Assembly: GCA_963817035.1 (NCBI GenBank)
Contig: CAWFMM010000004.1
Coordinates: forward strand, 2,046,001 to 2,110,000
Reading direction: 5' to 3'
DNA length: 64,000 bases
Origin: AC-49 sp963817035
Lineage (GTDB): Bacteria; Actinomycetota; Thermoleophilia; Solirubrobacterales; Solirubrobacteraceae
The notes below the pieces were generated by a model, which did not search any database, was not told where the DNA came from, and worked only from the letters and a program-made list of their open reading frames with translations. A program made the translations under genes and the position numbers. Positions 27,453 to 37,801 of this stretch are shown piece by piece. Position 1 is the stretch's first letter; each line of letters opens with the position of its first letter.

Positions 27453-28502
27453 CTACGTGGCGCCTGCGGACGTGCGGTGACGGGCCTGAGCGAAGGTCAT
27501 CAGCCGCCGGCTGTCCTCGTCATAGAGCTTGAGCCGCACCGCCTTGACCCCGTCCCACATCGACAGGGTCGGCACGTCGTCGAAGATCACGTTGCTGTCG
27601 TGCGCGGCCTGCAGGTGGTAGTTGGGCACCCGCGCCGAGAGATGGTGGACGTGGTGGAGGCCGATGTTGCCGGTGAACCACTGCAGGACCTTGGGCAGCT
27701 TCAGGTACGAGCTGCCCTGCAGTGCCGCGTCGGCGTAGCTCCACTCGGCGCCGGTCTGCCAATAGGCGTCCTCGTATTGGTGCTGCACGTAGAACAGCCA
27801 GACGCCGGACGCACCGGTCATCACGACGACGGGGATCTGCACGAGCAGGAAGGCCTGCCAGCCGATGAGCAGGCACAGCCCGGCGATCAGGGCGACAAGC
27901 GCGATGTCGGTGCCGATGACGCTGCGCTGGATCCGTGGCCGCGCGGCGCGCGACACAAAGCGCGGCTGGAGGATCATCGACCAGATCGGCCCGAGGCCGA
28001 ACATCACAAACGGGTTGCGGAACATCCGGTAGCCGAGGCGACCGCCGCGACCGCGCGACTCGTACTCGGCAACCGTCCACAGCATCACGTCGCCGGTGCC
28101 GCGACGATCGAGGTCGCCCGAGGTGGCGTGATGGACCTGATGGGCGTGGCGCCAGCTCGTGAACGGCGAGTAGACGAACATGCCGACGAGCGTGCCGAGC
28201 CACAGGTTGCCGCGCTTGGTGGCCAGGAACGAGCCGTGCGTGCAGTCGTGGAAGATGATGAACGTGCGCAGCAGGAAGCCGGAGGCGAGCACGCCCAGGG
28301 CGAGCACGAGCACGTAGGAGACGTTCAGTGCGGCGACCATCAGGCCGCACAGCACGAGGTAGGGCACGAGGGCGGTGGCGATGTCGAGCAGGCCACGGCC
28401 GAGGTGGGGACGAGCGTAGGCCGCGAGGCCCTGGTTCCAGAACGCACGCTGCGAGCCGTCTTGGCTCGCAGCGGTGCCCTGTACGTCGTTGTCGACGTTC
28501 AT
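27453..28502 (-). CDS. Membrane fatty acid desaturase
   Basis: A 349-residue integral membrane di-iron desaturase. The three histidine boxes are HDCTHGS, HAHQVHHATSGDLD, and GLHHVHHLSARVPNYHL, with the expected spacing and four or more membrane helices between them. The pattern is that of acyl-lipid desaturases (DesA/Des type), which introduce double bases into membrane lipid chains and need ferredoxin or a similar donor. It lies 39 bases downstream of the cold shock gene on the same strand, so it is probably induced with it to keep membranes fluid in the cold. Confidence 0.9.
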   Translation of the reverse strand: MNVDNDVQGTAASQDGSQRAFWNQGLAAYARPHLGRGLLDIATALVPYLVLCGLMVAALNVSYVLVLALGVLASGFLLRTFIIFHDCTHGSFLATKRGNLWLGTLVGMFVYSPFTSWRHAHQVHHATSGDLDRRGTGDVMLWTVAEYESRGRGGRLGYRMFRNPFVMFGLGPIWSMILQPRFVSRAARPRIQRSVIGTDIALVALIAGLCLLIGWQAFLLVQIPVVVMTGASGVWLFYVQHQYEDAYWQTGAEWSYADAALQGSSYLKLPKVLQWFTGNIGLHHVHHLSARVPNYHLQAAHDSNVIFDDVPTLSMWDGVKAVRLKLYDEDSRRLMTFAQARHRTSAGAT

Positions 28503-28541
28503 CTGTGCCCGTCGCCGATACGCGGCGGCGGGGCCTTTGGC

Positions 28542-28748
28542 TCAGCCGACCGAGCGAACGTTCTCGGCGCTCGGGCCCTTGGGCCCGGCGGTCACCTCGA
28601 ACTCGACCTTCGCACCCTCGGCGAGGGAGCGGAAGCCGTCGGCGACGATCGCGCTGTGATGCACGAACACGTCCTTGCCGCCGTCCTCAGGGCTGATGAA
28701 TCCAAAGCCCTTCTCGTCGCTGAACCACTTCACGGTTCCTGTGGCCAT
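28542..28748 (-). CDS. Cold shock domain protein
   Basis: A 68-residue CspA-type protein. GTVKWFSDEKGFGFISPEDG contains both RNP motifs (KGFGFI, VFVHHSAI), and the end VEFEVTAGPKGPSAENV is standard. It binds single-stranded RNA/DNA and melts mRNA structure. The start is the ATG at 28748, which removes an upstream extension. Upstream lie about 160 bases before lysS ends, enough for the long leader typical of cold-regulated csp mRNAs. The desaturase gene follows. Confidence 0.96.
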   Translation of the reverse strand: MATGTVKWFSDEKGFGFISPEDGGKDVFVHHSAIVADGFRSLAEGAKVEFEVTAGPKGPSAENVRSVG

Positions 28749-28907
28749 GTTGTCTCTCCGATCTGTGCCGTGAAGCGCGCACGTGCGGAAAGCAACTGCG
28801 AACGCAATGGGCACCGCTATTGCCAGGGACGATTCCCCGGCGTGAACGCCTCAGTGTACACACGAAAAGCCCGCACGACTCGACATTGCACGAGAATCGT
28901 CAGAGCG

Positions 28908-30365
28908 TCAATCGCGCATCGCCGGGAACAACACGACCTCGCGGATCGATCGCCGCCCGGTCATCAGCATCACCAGCCGGTCGATGCCGAGCCCCAGGCC
29001 GCCGGTCGGCGGCATCCCGTGCTCGAGTGCCTCGACGAACGCCTCGTCGTACGGAGCGGCCTCATCGTCGCCCGCGGCGGCATAGCGAGCCTGCTCCTCG
29101 AAGCGCGCACGCTGCTCGTCGGGGTCGTTGAGCTCGGTGAACGCGTTGGCGATCTCCATGCCCGACACGAACGCCTCGAAGCGCTCGGTCAGGCCCGGCT
29201 CGGTGCGATGGGCCTTGGCGAACGGGGACAGCTCGACCGGGTAGTCGATGACGAACACGGGGTCGGTGACCTGCGCCTCGACGTGTTTGGTCAGCAGGTC
29301 ATCGACGAGCTGGGGCCATGTCCGCTCGCCGGTCTTCATCCCCAGACCGGCGGCGTCGATCGCGGCGGCGAGCGCGTCGCGATGACGGTGCTCGAGGATG
29401 TCGACACCCGCGCCTTCGCGGATCGCGTCGCGCAGCGTGACGCGCCGCCACGGCGACGTGAAGTCGATCTCACCGTCGTAGCCGACCGCGGTCGCGACAG
29501 CGCTGACGAGCTGCTCGAGGCGCACGGCGACGTCGCTGTAGTCGGCGTAGGCCTCGTAGAACTCCAGCATCGTGAACTCGGGGTTGTGCTTGAACGAGAC
29601 ACCCTCATTGCGGAAGTCCTTGCCCATCTCATAGACGCGTTCCAGACCGCCGACGATCAGGCGCTTGAGGTACAGCTCGGTGGCGATCCGCAGGTAGAGG
29701 TCGCGATCGAGCTCGTTGTGATGGGTCGTGAACGGCCGCGCCAGCGCGCCGCCGTAGAGCGGCTGGAGGATCGGCGTCTCGACCTCGACGAAGCCCGCGT
29801 CGTCGAGCTCGCGGCGCACGGTCGCGATGACCTTGGCGCGCGTGACGAACAGCTCGCGCGCCTCCTCGTTGGCGATCAGGTCGAGTTCGCGCCTGCGAAA
29901 GCGCGTCTCGACGTCCTGCAGTCCGTGGTGCTTGTCGGGCGGCGGACGCAACGACTTGGCCAGCACGGCGTAGCCCTGGACGGCCAGGGTCAGCTCGCCG
30001 CGCTTGGAGACGAACGCGCGCCCGTCGATGCCGACGAGGTCGCCGAGATCGAGATCGAGCAGCCGCTCCATCGTCTCGTCGCCGAGCACGTCGCGCTTGG
30101 CCTGCAGCTGGATGCGGCCACTGCGGTCGTCGAGATCGAGGAACGCCATCCCGCCCTGGCCGCGACGGGCGTGAAGGCGCCCGGCGACGCGATGCACGGC
30201 GTCGGTCTCGGCGCCGGCTTCGAGGCCCTTATGGGCGGCGCGTACGTCGGCGATCGGCTCCACGCCGGCGAACGCGTGCGGGAACGGGTCGATGCCGTCC
30301 GCGCGCAGACGGTCGAGCTTGATGCGGCGCTGGGCCAGCAGGTCTGGGGCTTCGTCGTCCGCCAT
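28908..30365 (-). CDS. lysS: Lysyl-tRNA synthetase, class II
   Basis: A 485-residue class II lysyl-tRNA synthetase. The N-terminal OB-fold anticodon-binding domain (residues ~55-140, with VAGRLHARRGQGGMAFLDL) precedes the catalytic domain. Motif 2 is KDFRNEGVSFKHNPEFTMLE, given here as part of the longer segment near residue 245. Motif 3 is GGLGLGIDRLVMLMTG, and the C-terminus is VLFPAMRD. ATG 30365 is used; a GTG directly before it is an alternative. It follows greA by 14 bases. lysS next to greA and clpC matches both Bacillus and mycobacterial order. Confidence 0.97.
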   Translation of the reverse strand: MADDEAPDLLAQRRIKLDRLRADGIDPFPHAFAGVEPIADVRAAHKGLEAGAETDAVHRVAGRLHARRGQGGMAFLDLDDRSGRIQLQAKRDVLGDETMERLLDLDLGDLVGIDGRAFVSKRGELTLAVQGYAVLAKSLRPPPDKHHGLQDVETRFRRRELDLIANEEARELFVTRAKVIATVRRELDDAGFVEVETPILQPLYGGALARPFTTHHNELDRDLYLRIATELYLKRLIVGGLERVYEMGKDFRNEGVSFKHNPEFTMLEFYEAYADYSDVAVRLEQLVSAVATAVGYDGEIDFTSPWRRVTLRDAIREGAGVDILEHRHRDALAAAIDAAGLGMKTGERTWPQLVDDLLTKHVEAQVTDPVFVIDYPVELSPFAKAHRTEPGLTERFEAFVSGMEIANAFTELNDPDEQRARFEEQARYAAAGDDEAAPYDEAFVEALEHGMPPTGGLGLGIDRLVMLMTGRRSIREVVLFPAMRD

Positions 30366-30379
30366 CACAGGCGGCGAGC

Positions 30380-30865
30380 CTACTTCAGCCCGACGTCGAT
30401 CTTGGTGATCTTGAGCTTGCGCGCGGGCCCACGGGGGACCTGGACCGACACGGTCTCGTTGCGCTTGTGGCCGAGCAGCGCGCGGCCGACGGGCGATTCG
30501 TTGGACAACTTGCTCTCCGACGGGTTCGCCTCGGCGGAGCCGACGATCGTGTACTTCATCGACTTGCCGGTCTTCTCGTCCTTGACGTGGACGACCGAGC
30601 CGATCATCACGGCGTCGGCCGACAGGTGCCCGGCGTCGATGACGCTGGCGGAGCGCAACCGCTCCTCGAGCAGGGCGATCCGCTGCTCGAGCATCGCCTG
30701 CTCATTCTTGGCGTCGTCGTACTCGGAGTTCTCGGTGATGTCTCCGAACTCCCGCGCCTCCTTGATCCGCGCCGCGATCTCGCGACGGCGCGTCGAGGTC
30801 AGCTCTTCGAGCTCTTCTTTGAGCTTCGTAAGGCCTTCTGGGGTGAGGATGACGTCTTTGGGCAT
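30380..30865 (-). CDS. greA: Transcription elongation factor GreA
   Basis: A 161-residue GreA that rescues backtracked RNA polymerase by stimulating transcript cleavage. The N-terminal coiled coil (LTPEGLTKLKEELEELTSTR ... FGDITENSEYDDAKNEQAML) carries the acidic tip residues D and E. The C-terminal FKBP-like domain has YTIVGSAEANPSESKLSNES and SPVGRALLGHKRNE. It has its own likely -10 (TATACT) upstream and shares a transcript with lysS. Confidence 0.97.
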   Translation of the reverse strand: MPKDVILTPEGLTKLKEELEELTSTRRREIAARIKEAREFGDITENSEYDDAKNEQAMLEQRIALLEERLRSASVIDAGHLSADAVMIGSVVHVKDEKTGKSMKYTIVGSAEANPSESKLSNESPVGRALLGHKRNETVSVQVPRGPARKLKITKIDVGLK

Positions 30866-30903
30866 GTGCGCTTTTTGCTCCCCTGCGAGCGGAGCAGCGC
30901 GGC

Positions 30904-30909
30904 AGTATA
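30904..30909 (-). promoter_or_regulatory. Predicted -10 element for greA-lysS
   Basis: TATACT on the minus strand is a near-consensus -10. It lies 38 bases before the greA ATG, and AGGGGAG in the leader could serve as Shine-Dalgarno. No clear -35 is visible. It is in the 54-base gap after dusB. Confidence 0.4.
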
Positions 30910-30919
30910 GCGACGGCGC

Positions 30920-31903
30920 TTACGCGGCCAGAGCGCCGCTGCGCAGGCCGTCCAGAAGCTGGTGCACCTCGTCCAGCGTCGGAGCCTGCTGAACCGCGGC
31001 CTGGAGGCCCTTCGCGGCGTGCAGGCGATCGAGATACCAGGGGTACGCCTTGCGCAGCCAGCGCCCGCCGCGCTCGGGGCCGAGATGCTCGACTGCGCCC
31101 GCGATCAACCAGTCGAGCTCGTCGAGGATCTCGTCGGGACCGGGCTCGTCCTCGCGCAGGCCGAGAACCTGCTCGAACAGCCAAGGATTGCCCAACGAGC
31201 CACGCGCGAGCATCACCGCGGCCGCTCCGGTCGCCTCGTGAGCGGCAAACACCGCGTCGCGGTCACGCAGCCCGCCGGTGAGGATCACCGGGGCGTCGAG
31301 GGACTCCACGAGGCGCGCCGCGAGCTCGTAGTCGGGCGTCCCCTTGTGGTGGACGGCGGCGCTGCGCGGATGAAAGCCGATCGCCGCGACCCCGGCTTCG
31401 TTGACGAGCCGGTGGGCGAGATCGAAGCCGTCGGTCTCCCCCGGCTTGCGGCCGCTGCGCAGCTTGACCGTCACCGGCAGCCCGCTGCCCAGCCGCGCGG
31501 CACGCGCAACCGCAACGGCGGTGTCAGGGTCCGAGAGCATCGCCGCGCCGGCGCCGGTCTTGCAGACCTTCGGCACCGGGCAGCCCATGTTCAAGTCAAT
31601 GATCGCGGCGCCGTGCTCAGCGACCGTCTTCGCCGCGGAACGCATCACCTCGGGGTCCTGGCCGAAGAGCTGGATCGACACCGCACCCTCGTCGGGATGG
31701 ATGCACAGGAGCTCGTTCATCGTCTTCTGGTTGCGGTGATGGATCGCGAAGCTCGAGACCATCTCGGAGACCGCGAGGCCGGCGCCGTGGCGGCGCGCCT
31801 GGAGGCGCACGAACCACGTGCCGATGCCGGCCAGCGGGGCGAGCAGCACTCGGTTTTGCACCCGCACGGGGCCGATGTCGAAGGGGTCGGTCAGCGCAGC
31901 CAT
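30920..31903 (-). CDS. dusB: tRNA-dihydrouridine synthase (DusB-type)
   Basis: A 327-residue FMN enzyme reducing uridine to dihydrouridine in tRNA D-loops. The TIM barrel starts with VQNRVLLAPLAGIGTWFVRL. The catalytic cysteine region is IIDLNMGCPVPKVCKTGAGA, with VKLRSGRKPGE, GFHPRSAAVHHKG and the FMN phosphate loop VILTGGLRDRDAV next. The helical C-terminal domain is present. It overlaps the DUF192 gene by 13 bases. dusB also precedes lysS in Bacillus (greA is inserted here). Confidence 0.95.
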   Translation of the reverse strand: MAALTDPFDIGPVRVQNRVLLAPLAGIGTWFVRLQARRHGAGLAVSEMVSSFAIHHRNQKTMNELLCIHPDEGAVSIQLFGQDPEVMRSAAKTVAEHGAAIIDLNMGCPVPKVCKTGAGAAMLSDPDTAVAVARAARLGSGLPVTVKLRSGRKPGETDGFDLAHRLVNEAGVAAIGFHPRSAAVHHKGTPDYELAARLVESLDAPVILTGGLRDRDAVFAAHEATGAAAVMLARGSLGNPWLFEQVLGLREDEPGPDEILDELDWLIAGAVEHLGPERGGRWLRKAYPWYLDRLHAAKGLQAAVQQAPTLDEVHQLLDGLRSGALAA

Positions 31904-32181
31904 GAGCGATCAAGGGTAGCCACCAGCGCATCGGCCTCCCCTGCCGGGCACTCGATCACCCCGTGCGCCGCGCGGCACGCGCGTACCCGCAACGGCGACA
32001 CGTCGCGGTCGACGCGCAGCGCGTGGCCTTCCTCGTCGACCCAGATCAGGTCCAGCGCGAAGCGCATGCCGATCGTGTGGACCGAACGGCAGGCCGGGAA
32101 GTACAGCGCCTCGTCGGTCGACGGTTGCAGCGCGAGTCCGGCGAGCCGGTCGCGCCAGCCCTCGACGCGGCGGACCTTCAC
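31891..32181 (-). CDS. DUF192 family protein
   Basis: This 96-residue protein is a compact DUF192 domain. It includes WRDRLAGLALQPSTDEALYF, the conserved HTIGMRFALDLIWVDEEGHAL with the Met-Arg and Leu-Asp core, and the end RAAHGVIECPAGEAD. The function is unknown; many members are exported, but this one has no signal peptide. It is embedded between coaX (four-base GTGA overlap) and dusB (13-base overlap), so it is translated from the operon. Confidence 0.88.
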   Translation of the reverse strand: MKVRRVEGWRDRLAGLALQPSTDEALYFPACRSVHTIGMRFALDLIWVDEEGHALRVDRDVSPLRVRACRAAHGVIECPAGEADALVATLDRSWLR

Positions 32182-32942
32182 GCGTTGCGCTCGTGCAGGA
32201 GCCGCAGGCCGGTCAGCGTCAGCAGCGGGTCTATCTCGTCGATCGCGTCGCAGTACGGAACGACGTGCTCGGCCAGGCCGCCGGTCGCGATCGTCTGGGT
32301 CTCCTCGCCGAGCTCGGCCCGCAGGCGCCCGACGATGCCATCGACGCTGCCGGCGAAGCCGTAGACCAGACCGGAGCGGATCGCGTCGATGGTCGTCTTG
32401 CCGATCAGGGTGCGTGGCGGCCCGAGGTCGACTCGCGGCAGCTTGGCCGCGCGGCTGTAGAGCGCCTCCATCGAGATCTCGACGCCCGGGAAGATGATGC
32501 CGCCGAGGTACTCGCCGGTCGCGCTGACCGGGTCATAGGTGATCGCAGTGCCGAAGTCGACGACGATGCACGCGCCGCCGATCTTGTCGTAGGCGGCGAC
32601 CGCGTTGACGAGGCGGTCGGCACCGATCTCGCGCGGGTTGTCGTAGCGCAGCGCCATCCCGGTCTTGATCCCGGGCCCGACGACCATGATCTCGTGGCCG
32701 AGGTAGCGCCGCGCCATCTCCTGCCATTCAGGCGCGAGCTGGGGCACGGTCGACGAGACGATCGACGCGGTCAGGTCGGCCAGTCCGACGCCACGCAGCT
32801 CGAGCAGGTTGCGCAGCGCGGCACCGAGCTCGTCGGCGGTCGAGTCGCGGATCGTCGAGAAGCGCCAGTGCTCGACGAGCTCGCCCCCCGCGAAGGTGCC
32901 AAAGTGGGTCTGGGTGTTGCCGACGTCGGCGACCAGGAGCAT
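32178..32942 (-). CDS. coaX: Type III pantothenate kinase
   Basis: A 254-residue CoaX of the ASKHA fold, phosphorylating pantothenate at the first step of CoA synthesis. The N-terminal phosphate loop is VADVGNTQTHFG. Further motifs are GADRLVNAVAAYD, VVDFGTAITYDPVSATGEYL, GGIIFPGVEISMEAL and GLVYGFAGSVDG. Type III kinases need a monovalent cation. panC and panD, which join coaX in mycobacteria, are absent here. The next upstream gene, folK, is 284 bases away. Confidence 0.96.
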   Translation of the reverse strand: MLLVADVGNTQTHFGTFAGGELVEHWRFSTIRDSTADELGAALRNLLELRGVGLADLTASIVSSTVPQLAPEWQEMARRYLGHEIMVVGPGIKTGMALRYDNPREIGADRLVNAVAAYDKIGGACIVVDFGTAITYDPVSATGEYLGGIIFPGVEISMEALYSRAAKLPRVDLGPPRTLIGKTTIDAIRSGLVYGFAGSVDGIVGRLRAELGEETQTIATGGLAEHVVPYCDAIDEIDPLLTLTGLRLLHERNA

Positions 32943-33226
32943 TGCCGCCGATTATCGTGCAACCCGATTGCCAACACGCTCTTCGTGATCCCTGGGTCAC
33001 ATCCGTGCGCCGCCTCGACGAGCCGGCGCCGTCGCCGCTGATGTACCCGGCCGACCCCGAGCAGGCACTCGCAGTCGTCGCGCCGAAGCGTGGGGCGACG
33101 AGGTGCAACCGATCGCACGGCGCCTGATCTGGTCGGTGTGTACGCGCCGGCCCACAGTCATGGAGAGCTTCTCGCCGGGGCTCCCGGCCGGTACGCGACA
33201 CGCGCACCGAGACGATCCCGTGATCG
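32943..33226. other. 284-base gap between folK and coaX with no recognised gene
   Basis: This is the longest break in the supercluster apart from gene insertions. Frames are open for 60-110 codons on both strands, but no residue pattern of a known family is seen, and panC/panD homology is not apparent. The coaX-DUF192-dusB promoter most likely lies here. Confidence 0.5.
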
Positions 33227-33736
33227 TCAAGAATTTTGCACCGAAAACCTCGGTCCAATGCGGCGAACGCCCTCGTCGACGGGCAGGGCGGCCAACGCAT
33301 CAGCCAGGCGCAGTCCCGCGGGCGTCGTCAGACCCATGTCGAGCTCGAGCAGAGGGATCAGGACGAAGCGGCGGCTCGTGGCCTGGGCGTGCGGGATCGT
33401 CATGCGCGCGGTGTGACGTTCGGCCTCGCCGAACAGCAGGACGTCGATATCGATCGCGCGCGGACCGTGGCGCGGGCCGCCGGCGGCCCGCCCCCGCTCG
33501 TGCTCCAGCGACTTGCAAGCGTCGAGCAGCGCTTCGGGCGCAAGCTCGGTTTCGATCCGCACGCACGCGTTGAGGAACGCGGGCTGATCGAGGATCTCGC
33601 CGACCGGGTCGGTGTCATAGGCCGAGGAGGAGGCCAGCACCCGGACACCGTGGCTGGGCAGCGCGTCGATGGCGGCCTGAAGCTCGGCGCGACGGTCGCC
33701 GACGTTCGATCCGAGCCCGAGATAGCCCGTCGTCAC
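33227..33736 (-). CDS. folK: 2-amino-4-hydroxy-6-hydroxymethyldihydropteridine pyrophosphokinase
   Basis: A 169-residue HPPK that transfers pyrophosphate from ATP to the pterin before FolP. The start is GTG, giving TTGYLGLGSNVGDR. The Mg/ATP motifs are clear: VGEILDQPAFLNACV, GPRAIDIDVLLFGE with the DxD pair, and IPHAQATSRRFVLIPLLEL. It starts three bases after the folB stop, so folP-folB-folK are one operon, in the same order as in Bacillus. Confidence 0.96.
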   Translation of the reverse strand: MTTGYLGLGSNVGDRRAELQAAIDALPSHGVRVLASSSAYDTDPVGEILDQPAFLNACVRIETELAPEALLDACKSLEHERGRAAGGPRHGPRAIDIDVLLFGEAERHTARMTIPHAQATSRRFVLIPLLELDMGLTTPAGLRLADALAALPVDEGVRRIGPRFSVQNS

Positions 33737-33739
33737 TCG

Positions 33740-34186
33740 TTACGCGTCGTCGGGGTTCGCAGCCTGGCGCCAGACCTCGACCGAGACCTGCTCGACCGGC
33801 AGCGGGATCGGCGGCTCGGGCTTGGCCGCCTTGACCCAGACCTCTTCGGCCGCGAAGTCCGCGAGCAGCCGATCGGCGACCGCGGCGCACAGGCGCTCGA
33901 GCGTGCGGTAGCTGCGCTGCTGGGCCACGAGCGAGGCGACGTTGCACACCTCGCCGTAGTCGACTGTGTCCTCGATCATGTCGGTGACGGTCGCGTCGGC
34001 CTCGCCGACCTCCAGGCGCAGGTCGAGCACCAGCCGCTGACCGACCTCGCGCTCGGCGGCGGTGACGCCCATATGGGTGTAGAGGGAGAGGCCGACGATC
34101 TCAATCGTCACCTCGGTCTGGCGGCCCTCGCGATCGTTGTAGCCGGGGTCGTCGAGGTCGTCGTCGTCGTGCTCGTCAGGCGTCAT
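33740..34186 (-). CDS. folB: Dihydroneopterin aldolase
   Basis: FolB cleaves 7,8-dihydroneopterin to the hydroxymethyl pterin. From ATG 34186 the protein has 148 residues with an unusual acidic N-terminus (MTPDEHDDDDLDDPG). The aldolase fold starts at IEIVGLSLYTHMGVTAAERE, with DTVDYGEVCNVASLV and the C-terminal WVKAAKPEPPIPLPVEQVSV containing the catalytic Lys. A GTG at 34111 just before the fold is an alternative start. The first eleven bases overlap the folP end. Confidence 0.93.
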   Translation of the reverse strand: MTPDEHDDDDLDDPGYNDREGRQTEVTIEIVGLSLYTHMGVTAAEREVGQRLVLDLRLEVGEADATVTDMIEDTVDYGEVCNVASLVAQQRSYRTLERLCAAVADRLLADFAAEEVWVKAAKPEPPIPLPVEQVSVEVWRQAANPDDA

Positions 34187-34991
34187 CGCGCCGCAACGTA
34201 GCACTCGCCACCGCCAGGGCATCAACCGTTGCCGCCACGTCGTGGACGCGAAACACCCGCGCGCCGCGCTCGAGCGCGAGGACGTTCGTGGCAACGGTCG
34301 CGGCGACGAGCGCATGAGGATCTTCGCGGCCGGTGAGCCGCCCGAGGAACGACTTGCGCGACGTTCCGACGACAACGGGGAAGCCCAGCGCGACGATCTC
34401 GTCGAGACGCCGCAGCAGCTCGAGGTTGTGCTCGAGTGTCTTGCCGAAGCCGATTCCGGGGTCGACCATGATGTGCCGTTCGTCGATGCCCGCGGCGGTC
34501 GCGAACTCGACGCGCTCGGTCAGGAAGGCGGCAACCTCGGCGACGACGTCGTCGTAGCGCGGGCTCTGTTGCATCGTCCGAGGCTCTCCGAGCATGTGCA
34601 TAAGGCAGCAGTCGCAGCGGTGATGCGCCACGAGCGCGGCGATGTCCGGGTCGGCGCGGAAGGCCGTGACGTCATTGACGTAGGTAGCGCCGGCTTCGAC
34701 CGCGGCTTGGGCGACGGCAAGCTTCGAGGTGTCGATGCTGATCTGGGCGGTGGTGGTGGTGGCGCTCAGAGCCTCGATGACCGGGATGACCCGCTGGAGC
34801 TCGTCCTCCTGCGCCACGGGCGCCGCGCCGGGCCGGGTCGACTCACCGCCGACGTCGAGGATCACGGCGCCCTCGGCGATCAGCTGGTGACCGTGCGCGA
34901 CCGCGTCGTCGAACGCGAACCACTCGCCGCCGTCGGAGAACGAGTCCGGGGTGACGTTGAGGATGCCCATGACGGTGGCGGTGCCGGCCAT
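34176..34991 (-). CDS. folP: Dihydropteroate synthase
   Basis: A 271-residue TIM-barrel enzyme that joins hydroxymethyl-dihydropterin pyrophosphate and p-aminobenzoate; it is the sulfonamide target. Motifs: MGILNVTPDSFSDGGEW, ILDVGGESTRPGA, SIDTSKLAVAQAA, YVNDVTAFR, MVDPGIGFGKTLEHN, VVVGTSRKSFLGRL, and RVHDV at the end. The start at ATG 34991 puts MGILNVTPDSF near the N-terminus as usual. folE, often next to it, is not in this window. A long hairpin lies in its leader. Confidence 0.96.
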   Translation of the reverse strand: MAGTATVMGILNVTPDSFSDGGEWFAFDDAVAHGHQLIAEGAVILDVGGESTRPGAAPVAQEDELQRVIPVIEALSATTTTAQISIDTSKLAVAQAAVEAGATYVNDVTAFRADPDIAALVAHHRCDCCLMHMLGEPRTMQQSPRYDDVVAEVAAFLTERVEFATAAGIDERHIMVDPGIGFGKTLEHNLELLRRLDEIVALGFPVVVGTSRKSFLGRLTGREDPHALVAATVATNVLALERGARVFRVHDVAATVDALAVASATLRRDDA

Positions 34992-35017
34992 GCGTTCATC
35001 GTATGGGCGCTGTTGTC

Positions 35018-35041
35018 TGGGGTGGGCGCGAACAACGCGAC
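35018..35041 (+). repeat. Short dispersed repeat, copy A
   Basis: TGGGGTGG, three bases, then CGAACAACGCGAC. A closely related 26-base sequence occurs at 45464-45489. Both copies stand beside the start of a long GC hairpin in an intergenic region. Confidence 0.3.
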
Positions 35042-35102
35042 GAGGGAGTGGAAGGACCGGGGCCGGGGCGCCCCGGCCCTCGTCCCCCACACTCCCTCGT
35101 TG
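35033..35102. repeat. 70-base long hairpin in the folP leader
   Basis: The sequence folds nearly end to end. Its core is the 20-base perfect palindrome centred at 35069/35070. GGAC/GTCC pairs flank it, and an outer 11-bp stem (ACGAGGGAGTG with CACTCCCTCGT) is extended by CAAC/GTTG past a small bulge. It lies between the hydrolase stop (35139) and folP start (34991), both minus strand. There is no T tract on either side, so it may be a terminator of unusual type, an mRNA-stability structure or a repeat element. Confidence 0.7.
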
Positions 35103-35138
35103 CAGGCAGTTTCATCCCGCCAACACACGCAACGTCAC

Positions 35139-35702
35139 TCACCCCGGCTCGACCACCCGCGCCTCGCCCCGCGCCCACGCCTCGATCCCCGCCCACGGAC
35201 CGAACCCCGCCTCCGCGTTGAGGTGTCCCCCGTTCTCGATCCGATCGCCCGTCATCCGCAGCGGCGCGCCGAACGACTTCGCAGCACCACCGGGGCAGTA
35301 CGGATCATCGGGCGCCCAGACGATCCGGGTCTGCGCCGCGGCGCGGTGCACGGCCTTGGGCACGAGTCGCGCGAGCTTGAAGCGCACGACCGCCGGCACG
35401 TCGACCGTGTGAGGCGGGGCGACCAGAGCGACCCGTGTCGCGAGCTGGCGGTCGCTGGTCGACGCGACGCGCAGCCAGGCCAGGCACGCCAGCGAATGAC
35501 AGAGCACAGTGCAGTTCGCGCCGGCCTCGGCGACCTCGGCTCGCACCGCCCCCTCCCACGCCGCCGGCTGCGGATCGTGCGCGTCGGGCAGGTCAGGGAA
35601 GCGAACCGGCGCCCCGTCGGCGATCAGGCGCTCGGCGAGCCAGCGCTGCCAGTGATCCGGCCCCGATCCGTCGAGGCCGTGCAGGAACACATAGCCCGAC
35701 AA
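35139..35702 (-). CDS. RBBP9/YdeN-family alpha/beta serine hydrolase
   Basis: About 187 residues from TTG 35702, eight bases from the ftsH stop. The fold begins at GYVFLHGLDGSGPDHWQRWL. The nucleophile elbow is TVLCHSLACLAWL (C-H-S-L-A), the acid region is VWAPDDPYCPGGAAKSFG, and the His is in IENGGHLNAEAGFG. These are diagnostic of the RBBP9/YdeN family of small serine hydrolases, whose substrates are unknown. No ATG fits, since the in-frame alternatives are GTG four codons in. It is inserted between ftsH and the fol genes. Confidence 0.85.
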   Translation of the reverse strand: MSGYVFLHGLDGSGPDHWQRWLAERLIADGAPVRFPDLPDAHDPQPAAWEGAVRAEVAEAGANCTVLCHSLACLAWLRVASTSDRQLATRVALVAPPHTVDVPAVVRFKLARLVPKAVHRAAAQTRIVWAPDDPYCPGGAAKSFGAPLRMTGDRIENGGHLNAEAGFGPWAGIEAWARGEARVVEPG

Positions 35703-35709
35703 GTCTGGA

Positions 35710-37707
<1,998 letters not shown>

Positions 37708-37801
37708 GGGTTGGCAGCCCGCAGTGCCCGGAGGGGACACGGACGGCCACCAAGCCTAGCAAGGGTGCTCGCGCGGTTCGCAGGCTGGTGGACGGGTTGC
37801 G

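Noticed and set aside
27288..30992. Plus-strand open frame of more than 1,200 codons
   Set aside because: It runs antisense through the desaturase, csp, lysS and greA genes, whose products are unmistakable; its residue mix is Arg/Ala/Asp-biased and without domains. High GC keeps such frames open.
32943..33226. panC or panD next to coaX, as in mycobacteria
   Set aside because: No residue motifs of either family in any frame of the gap.
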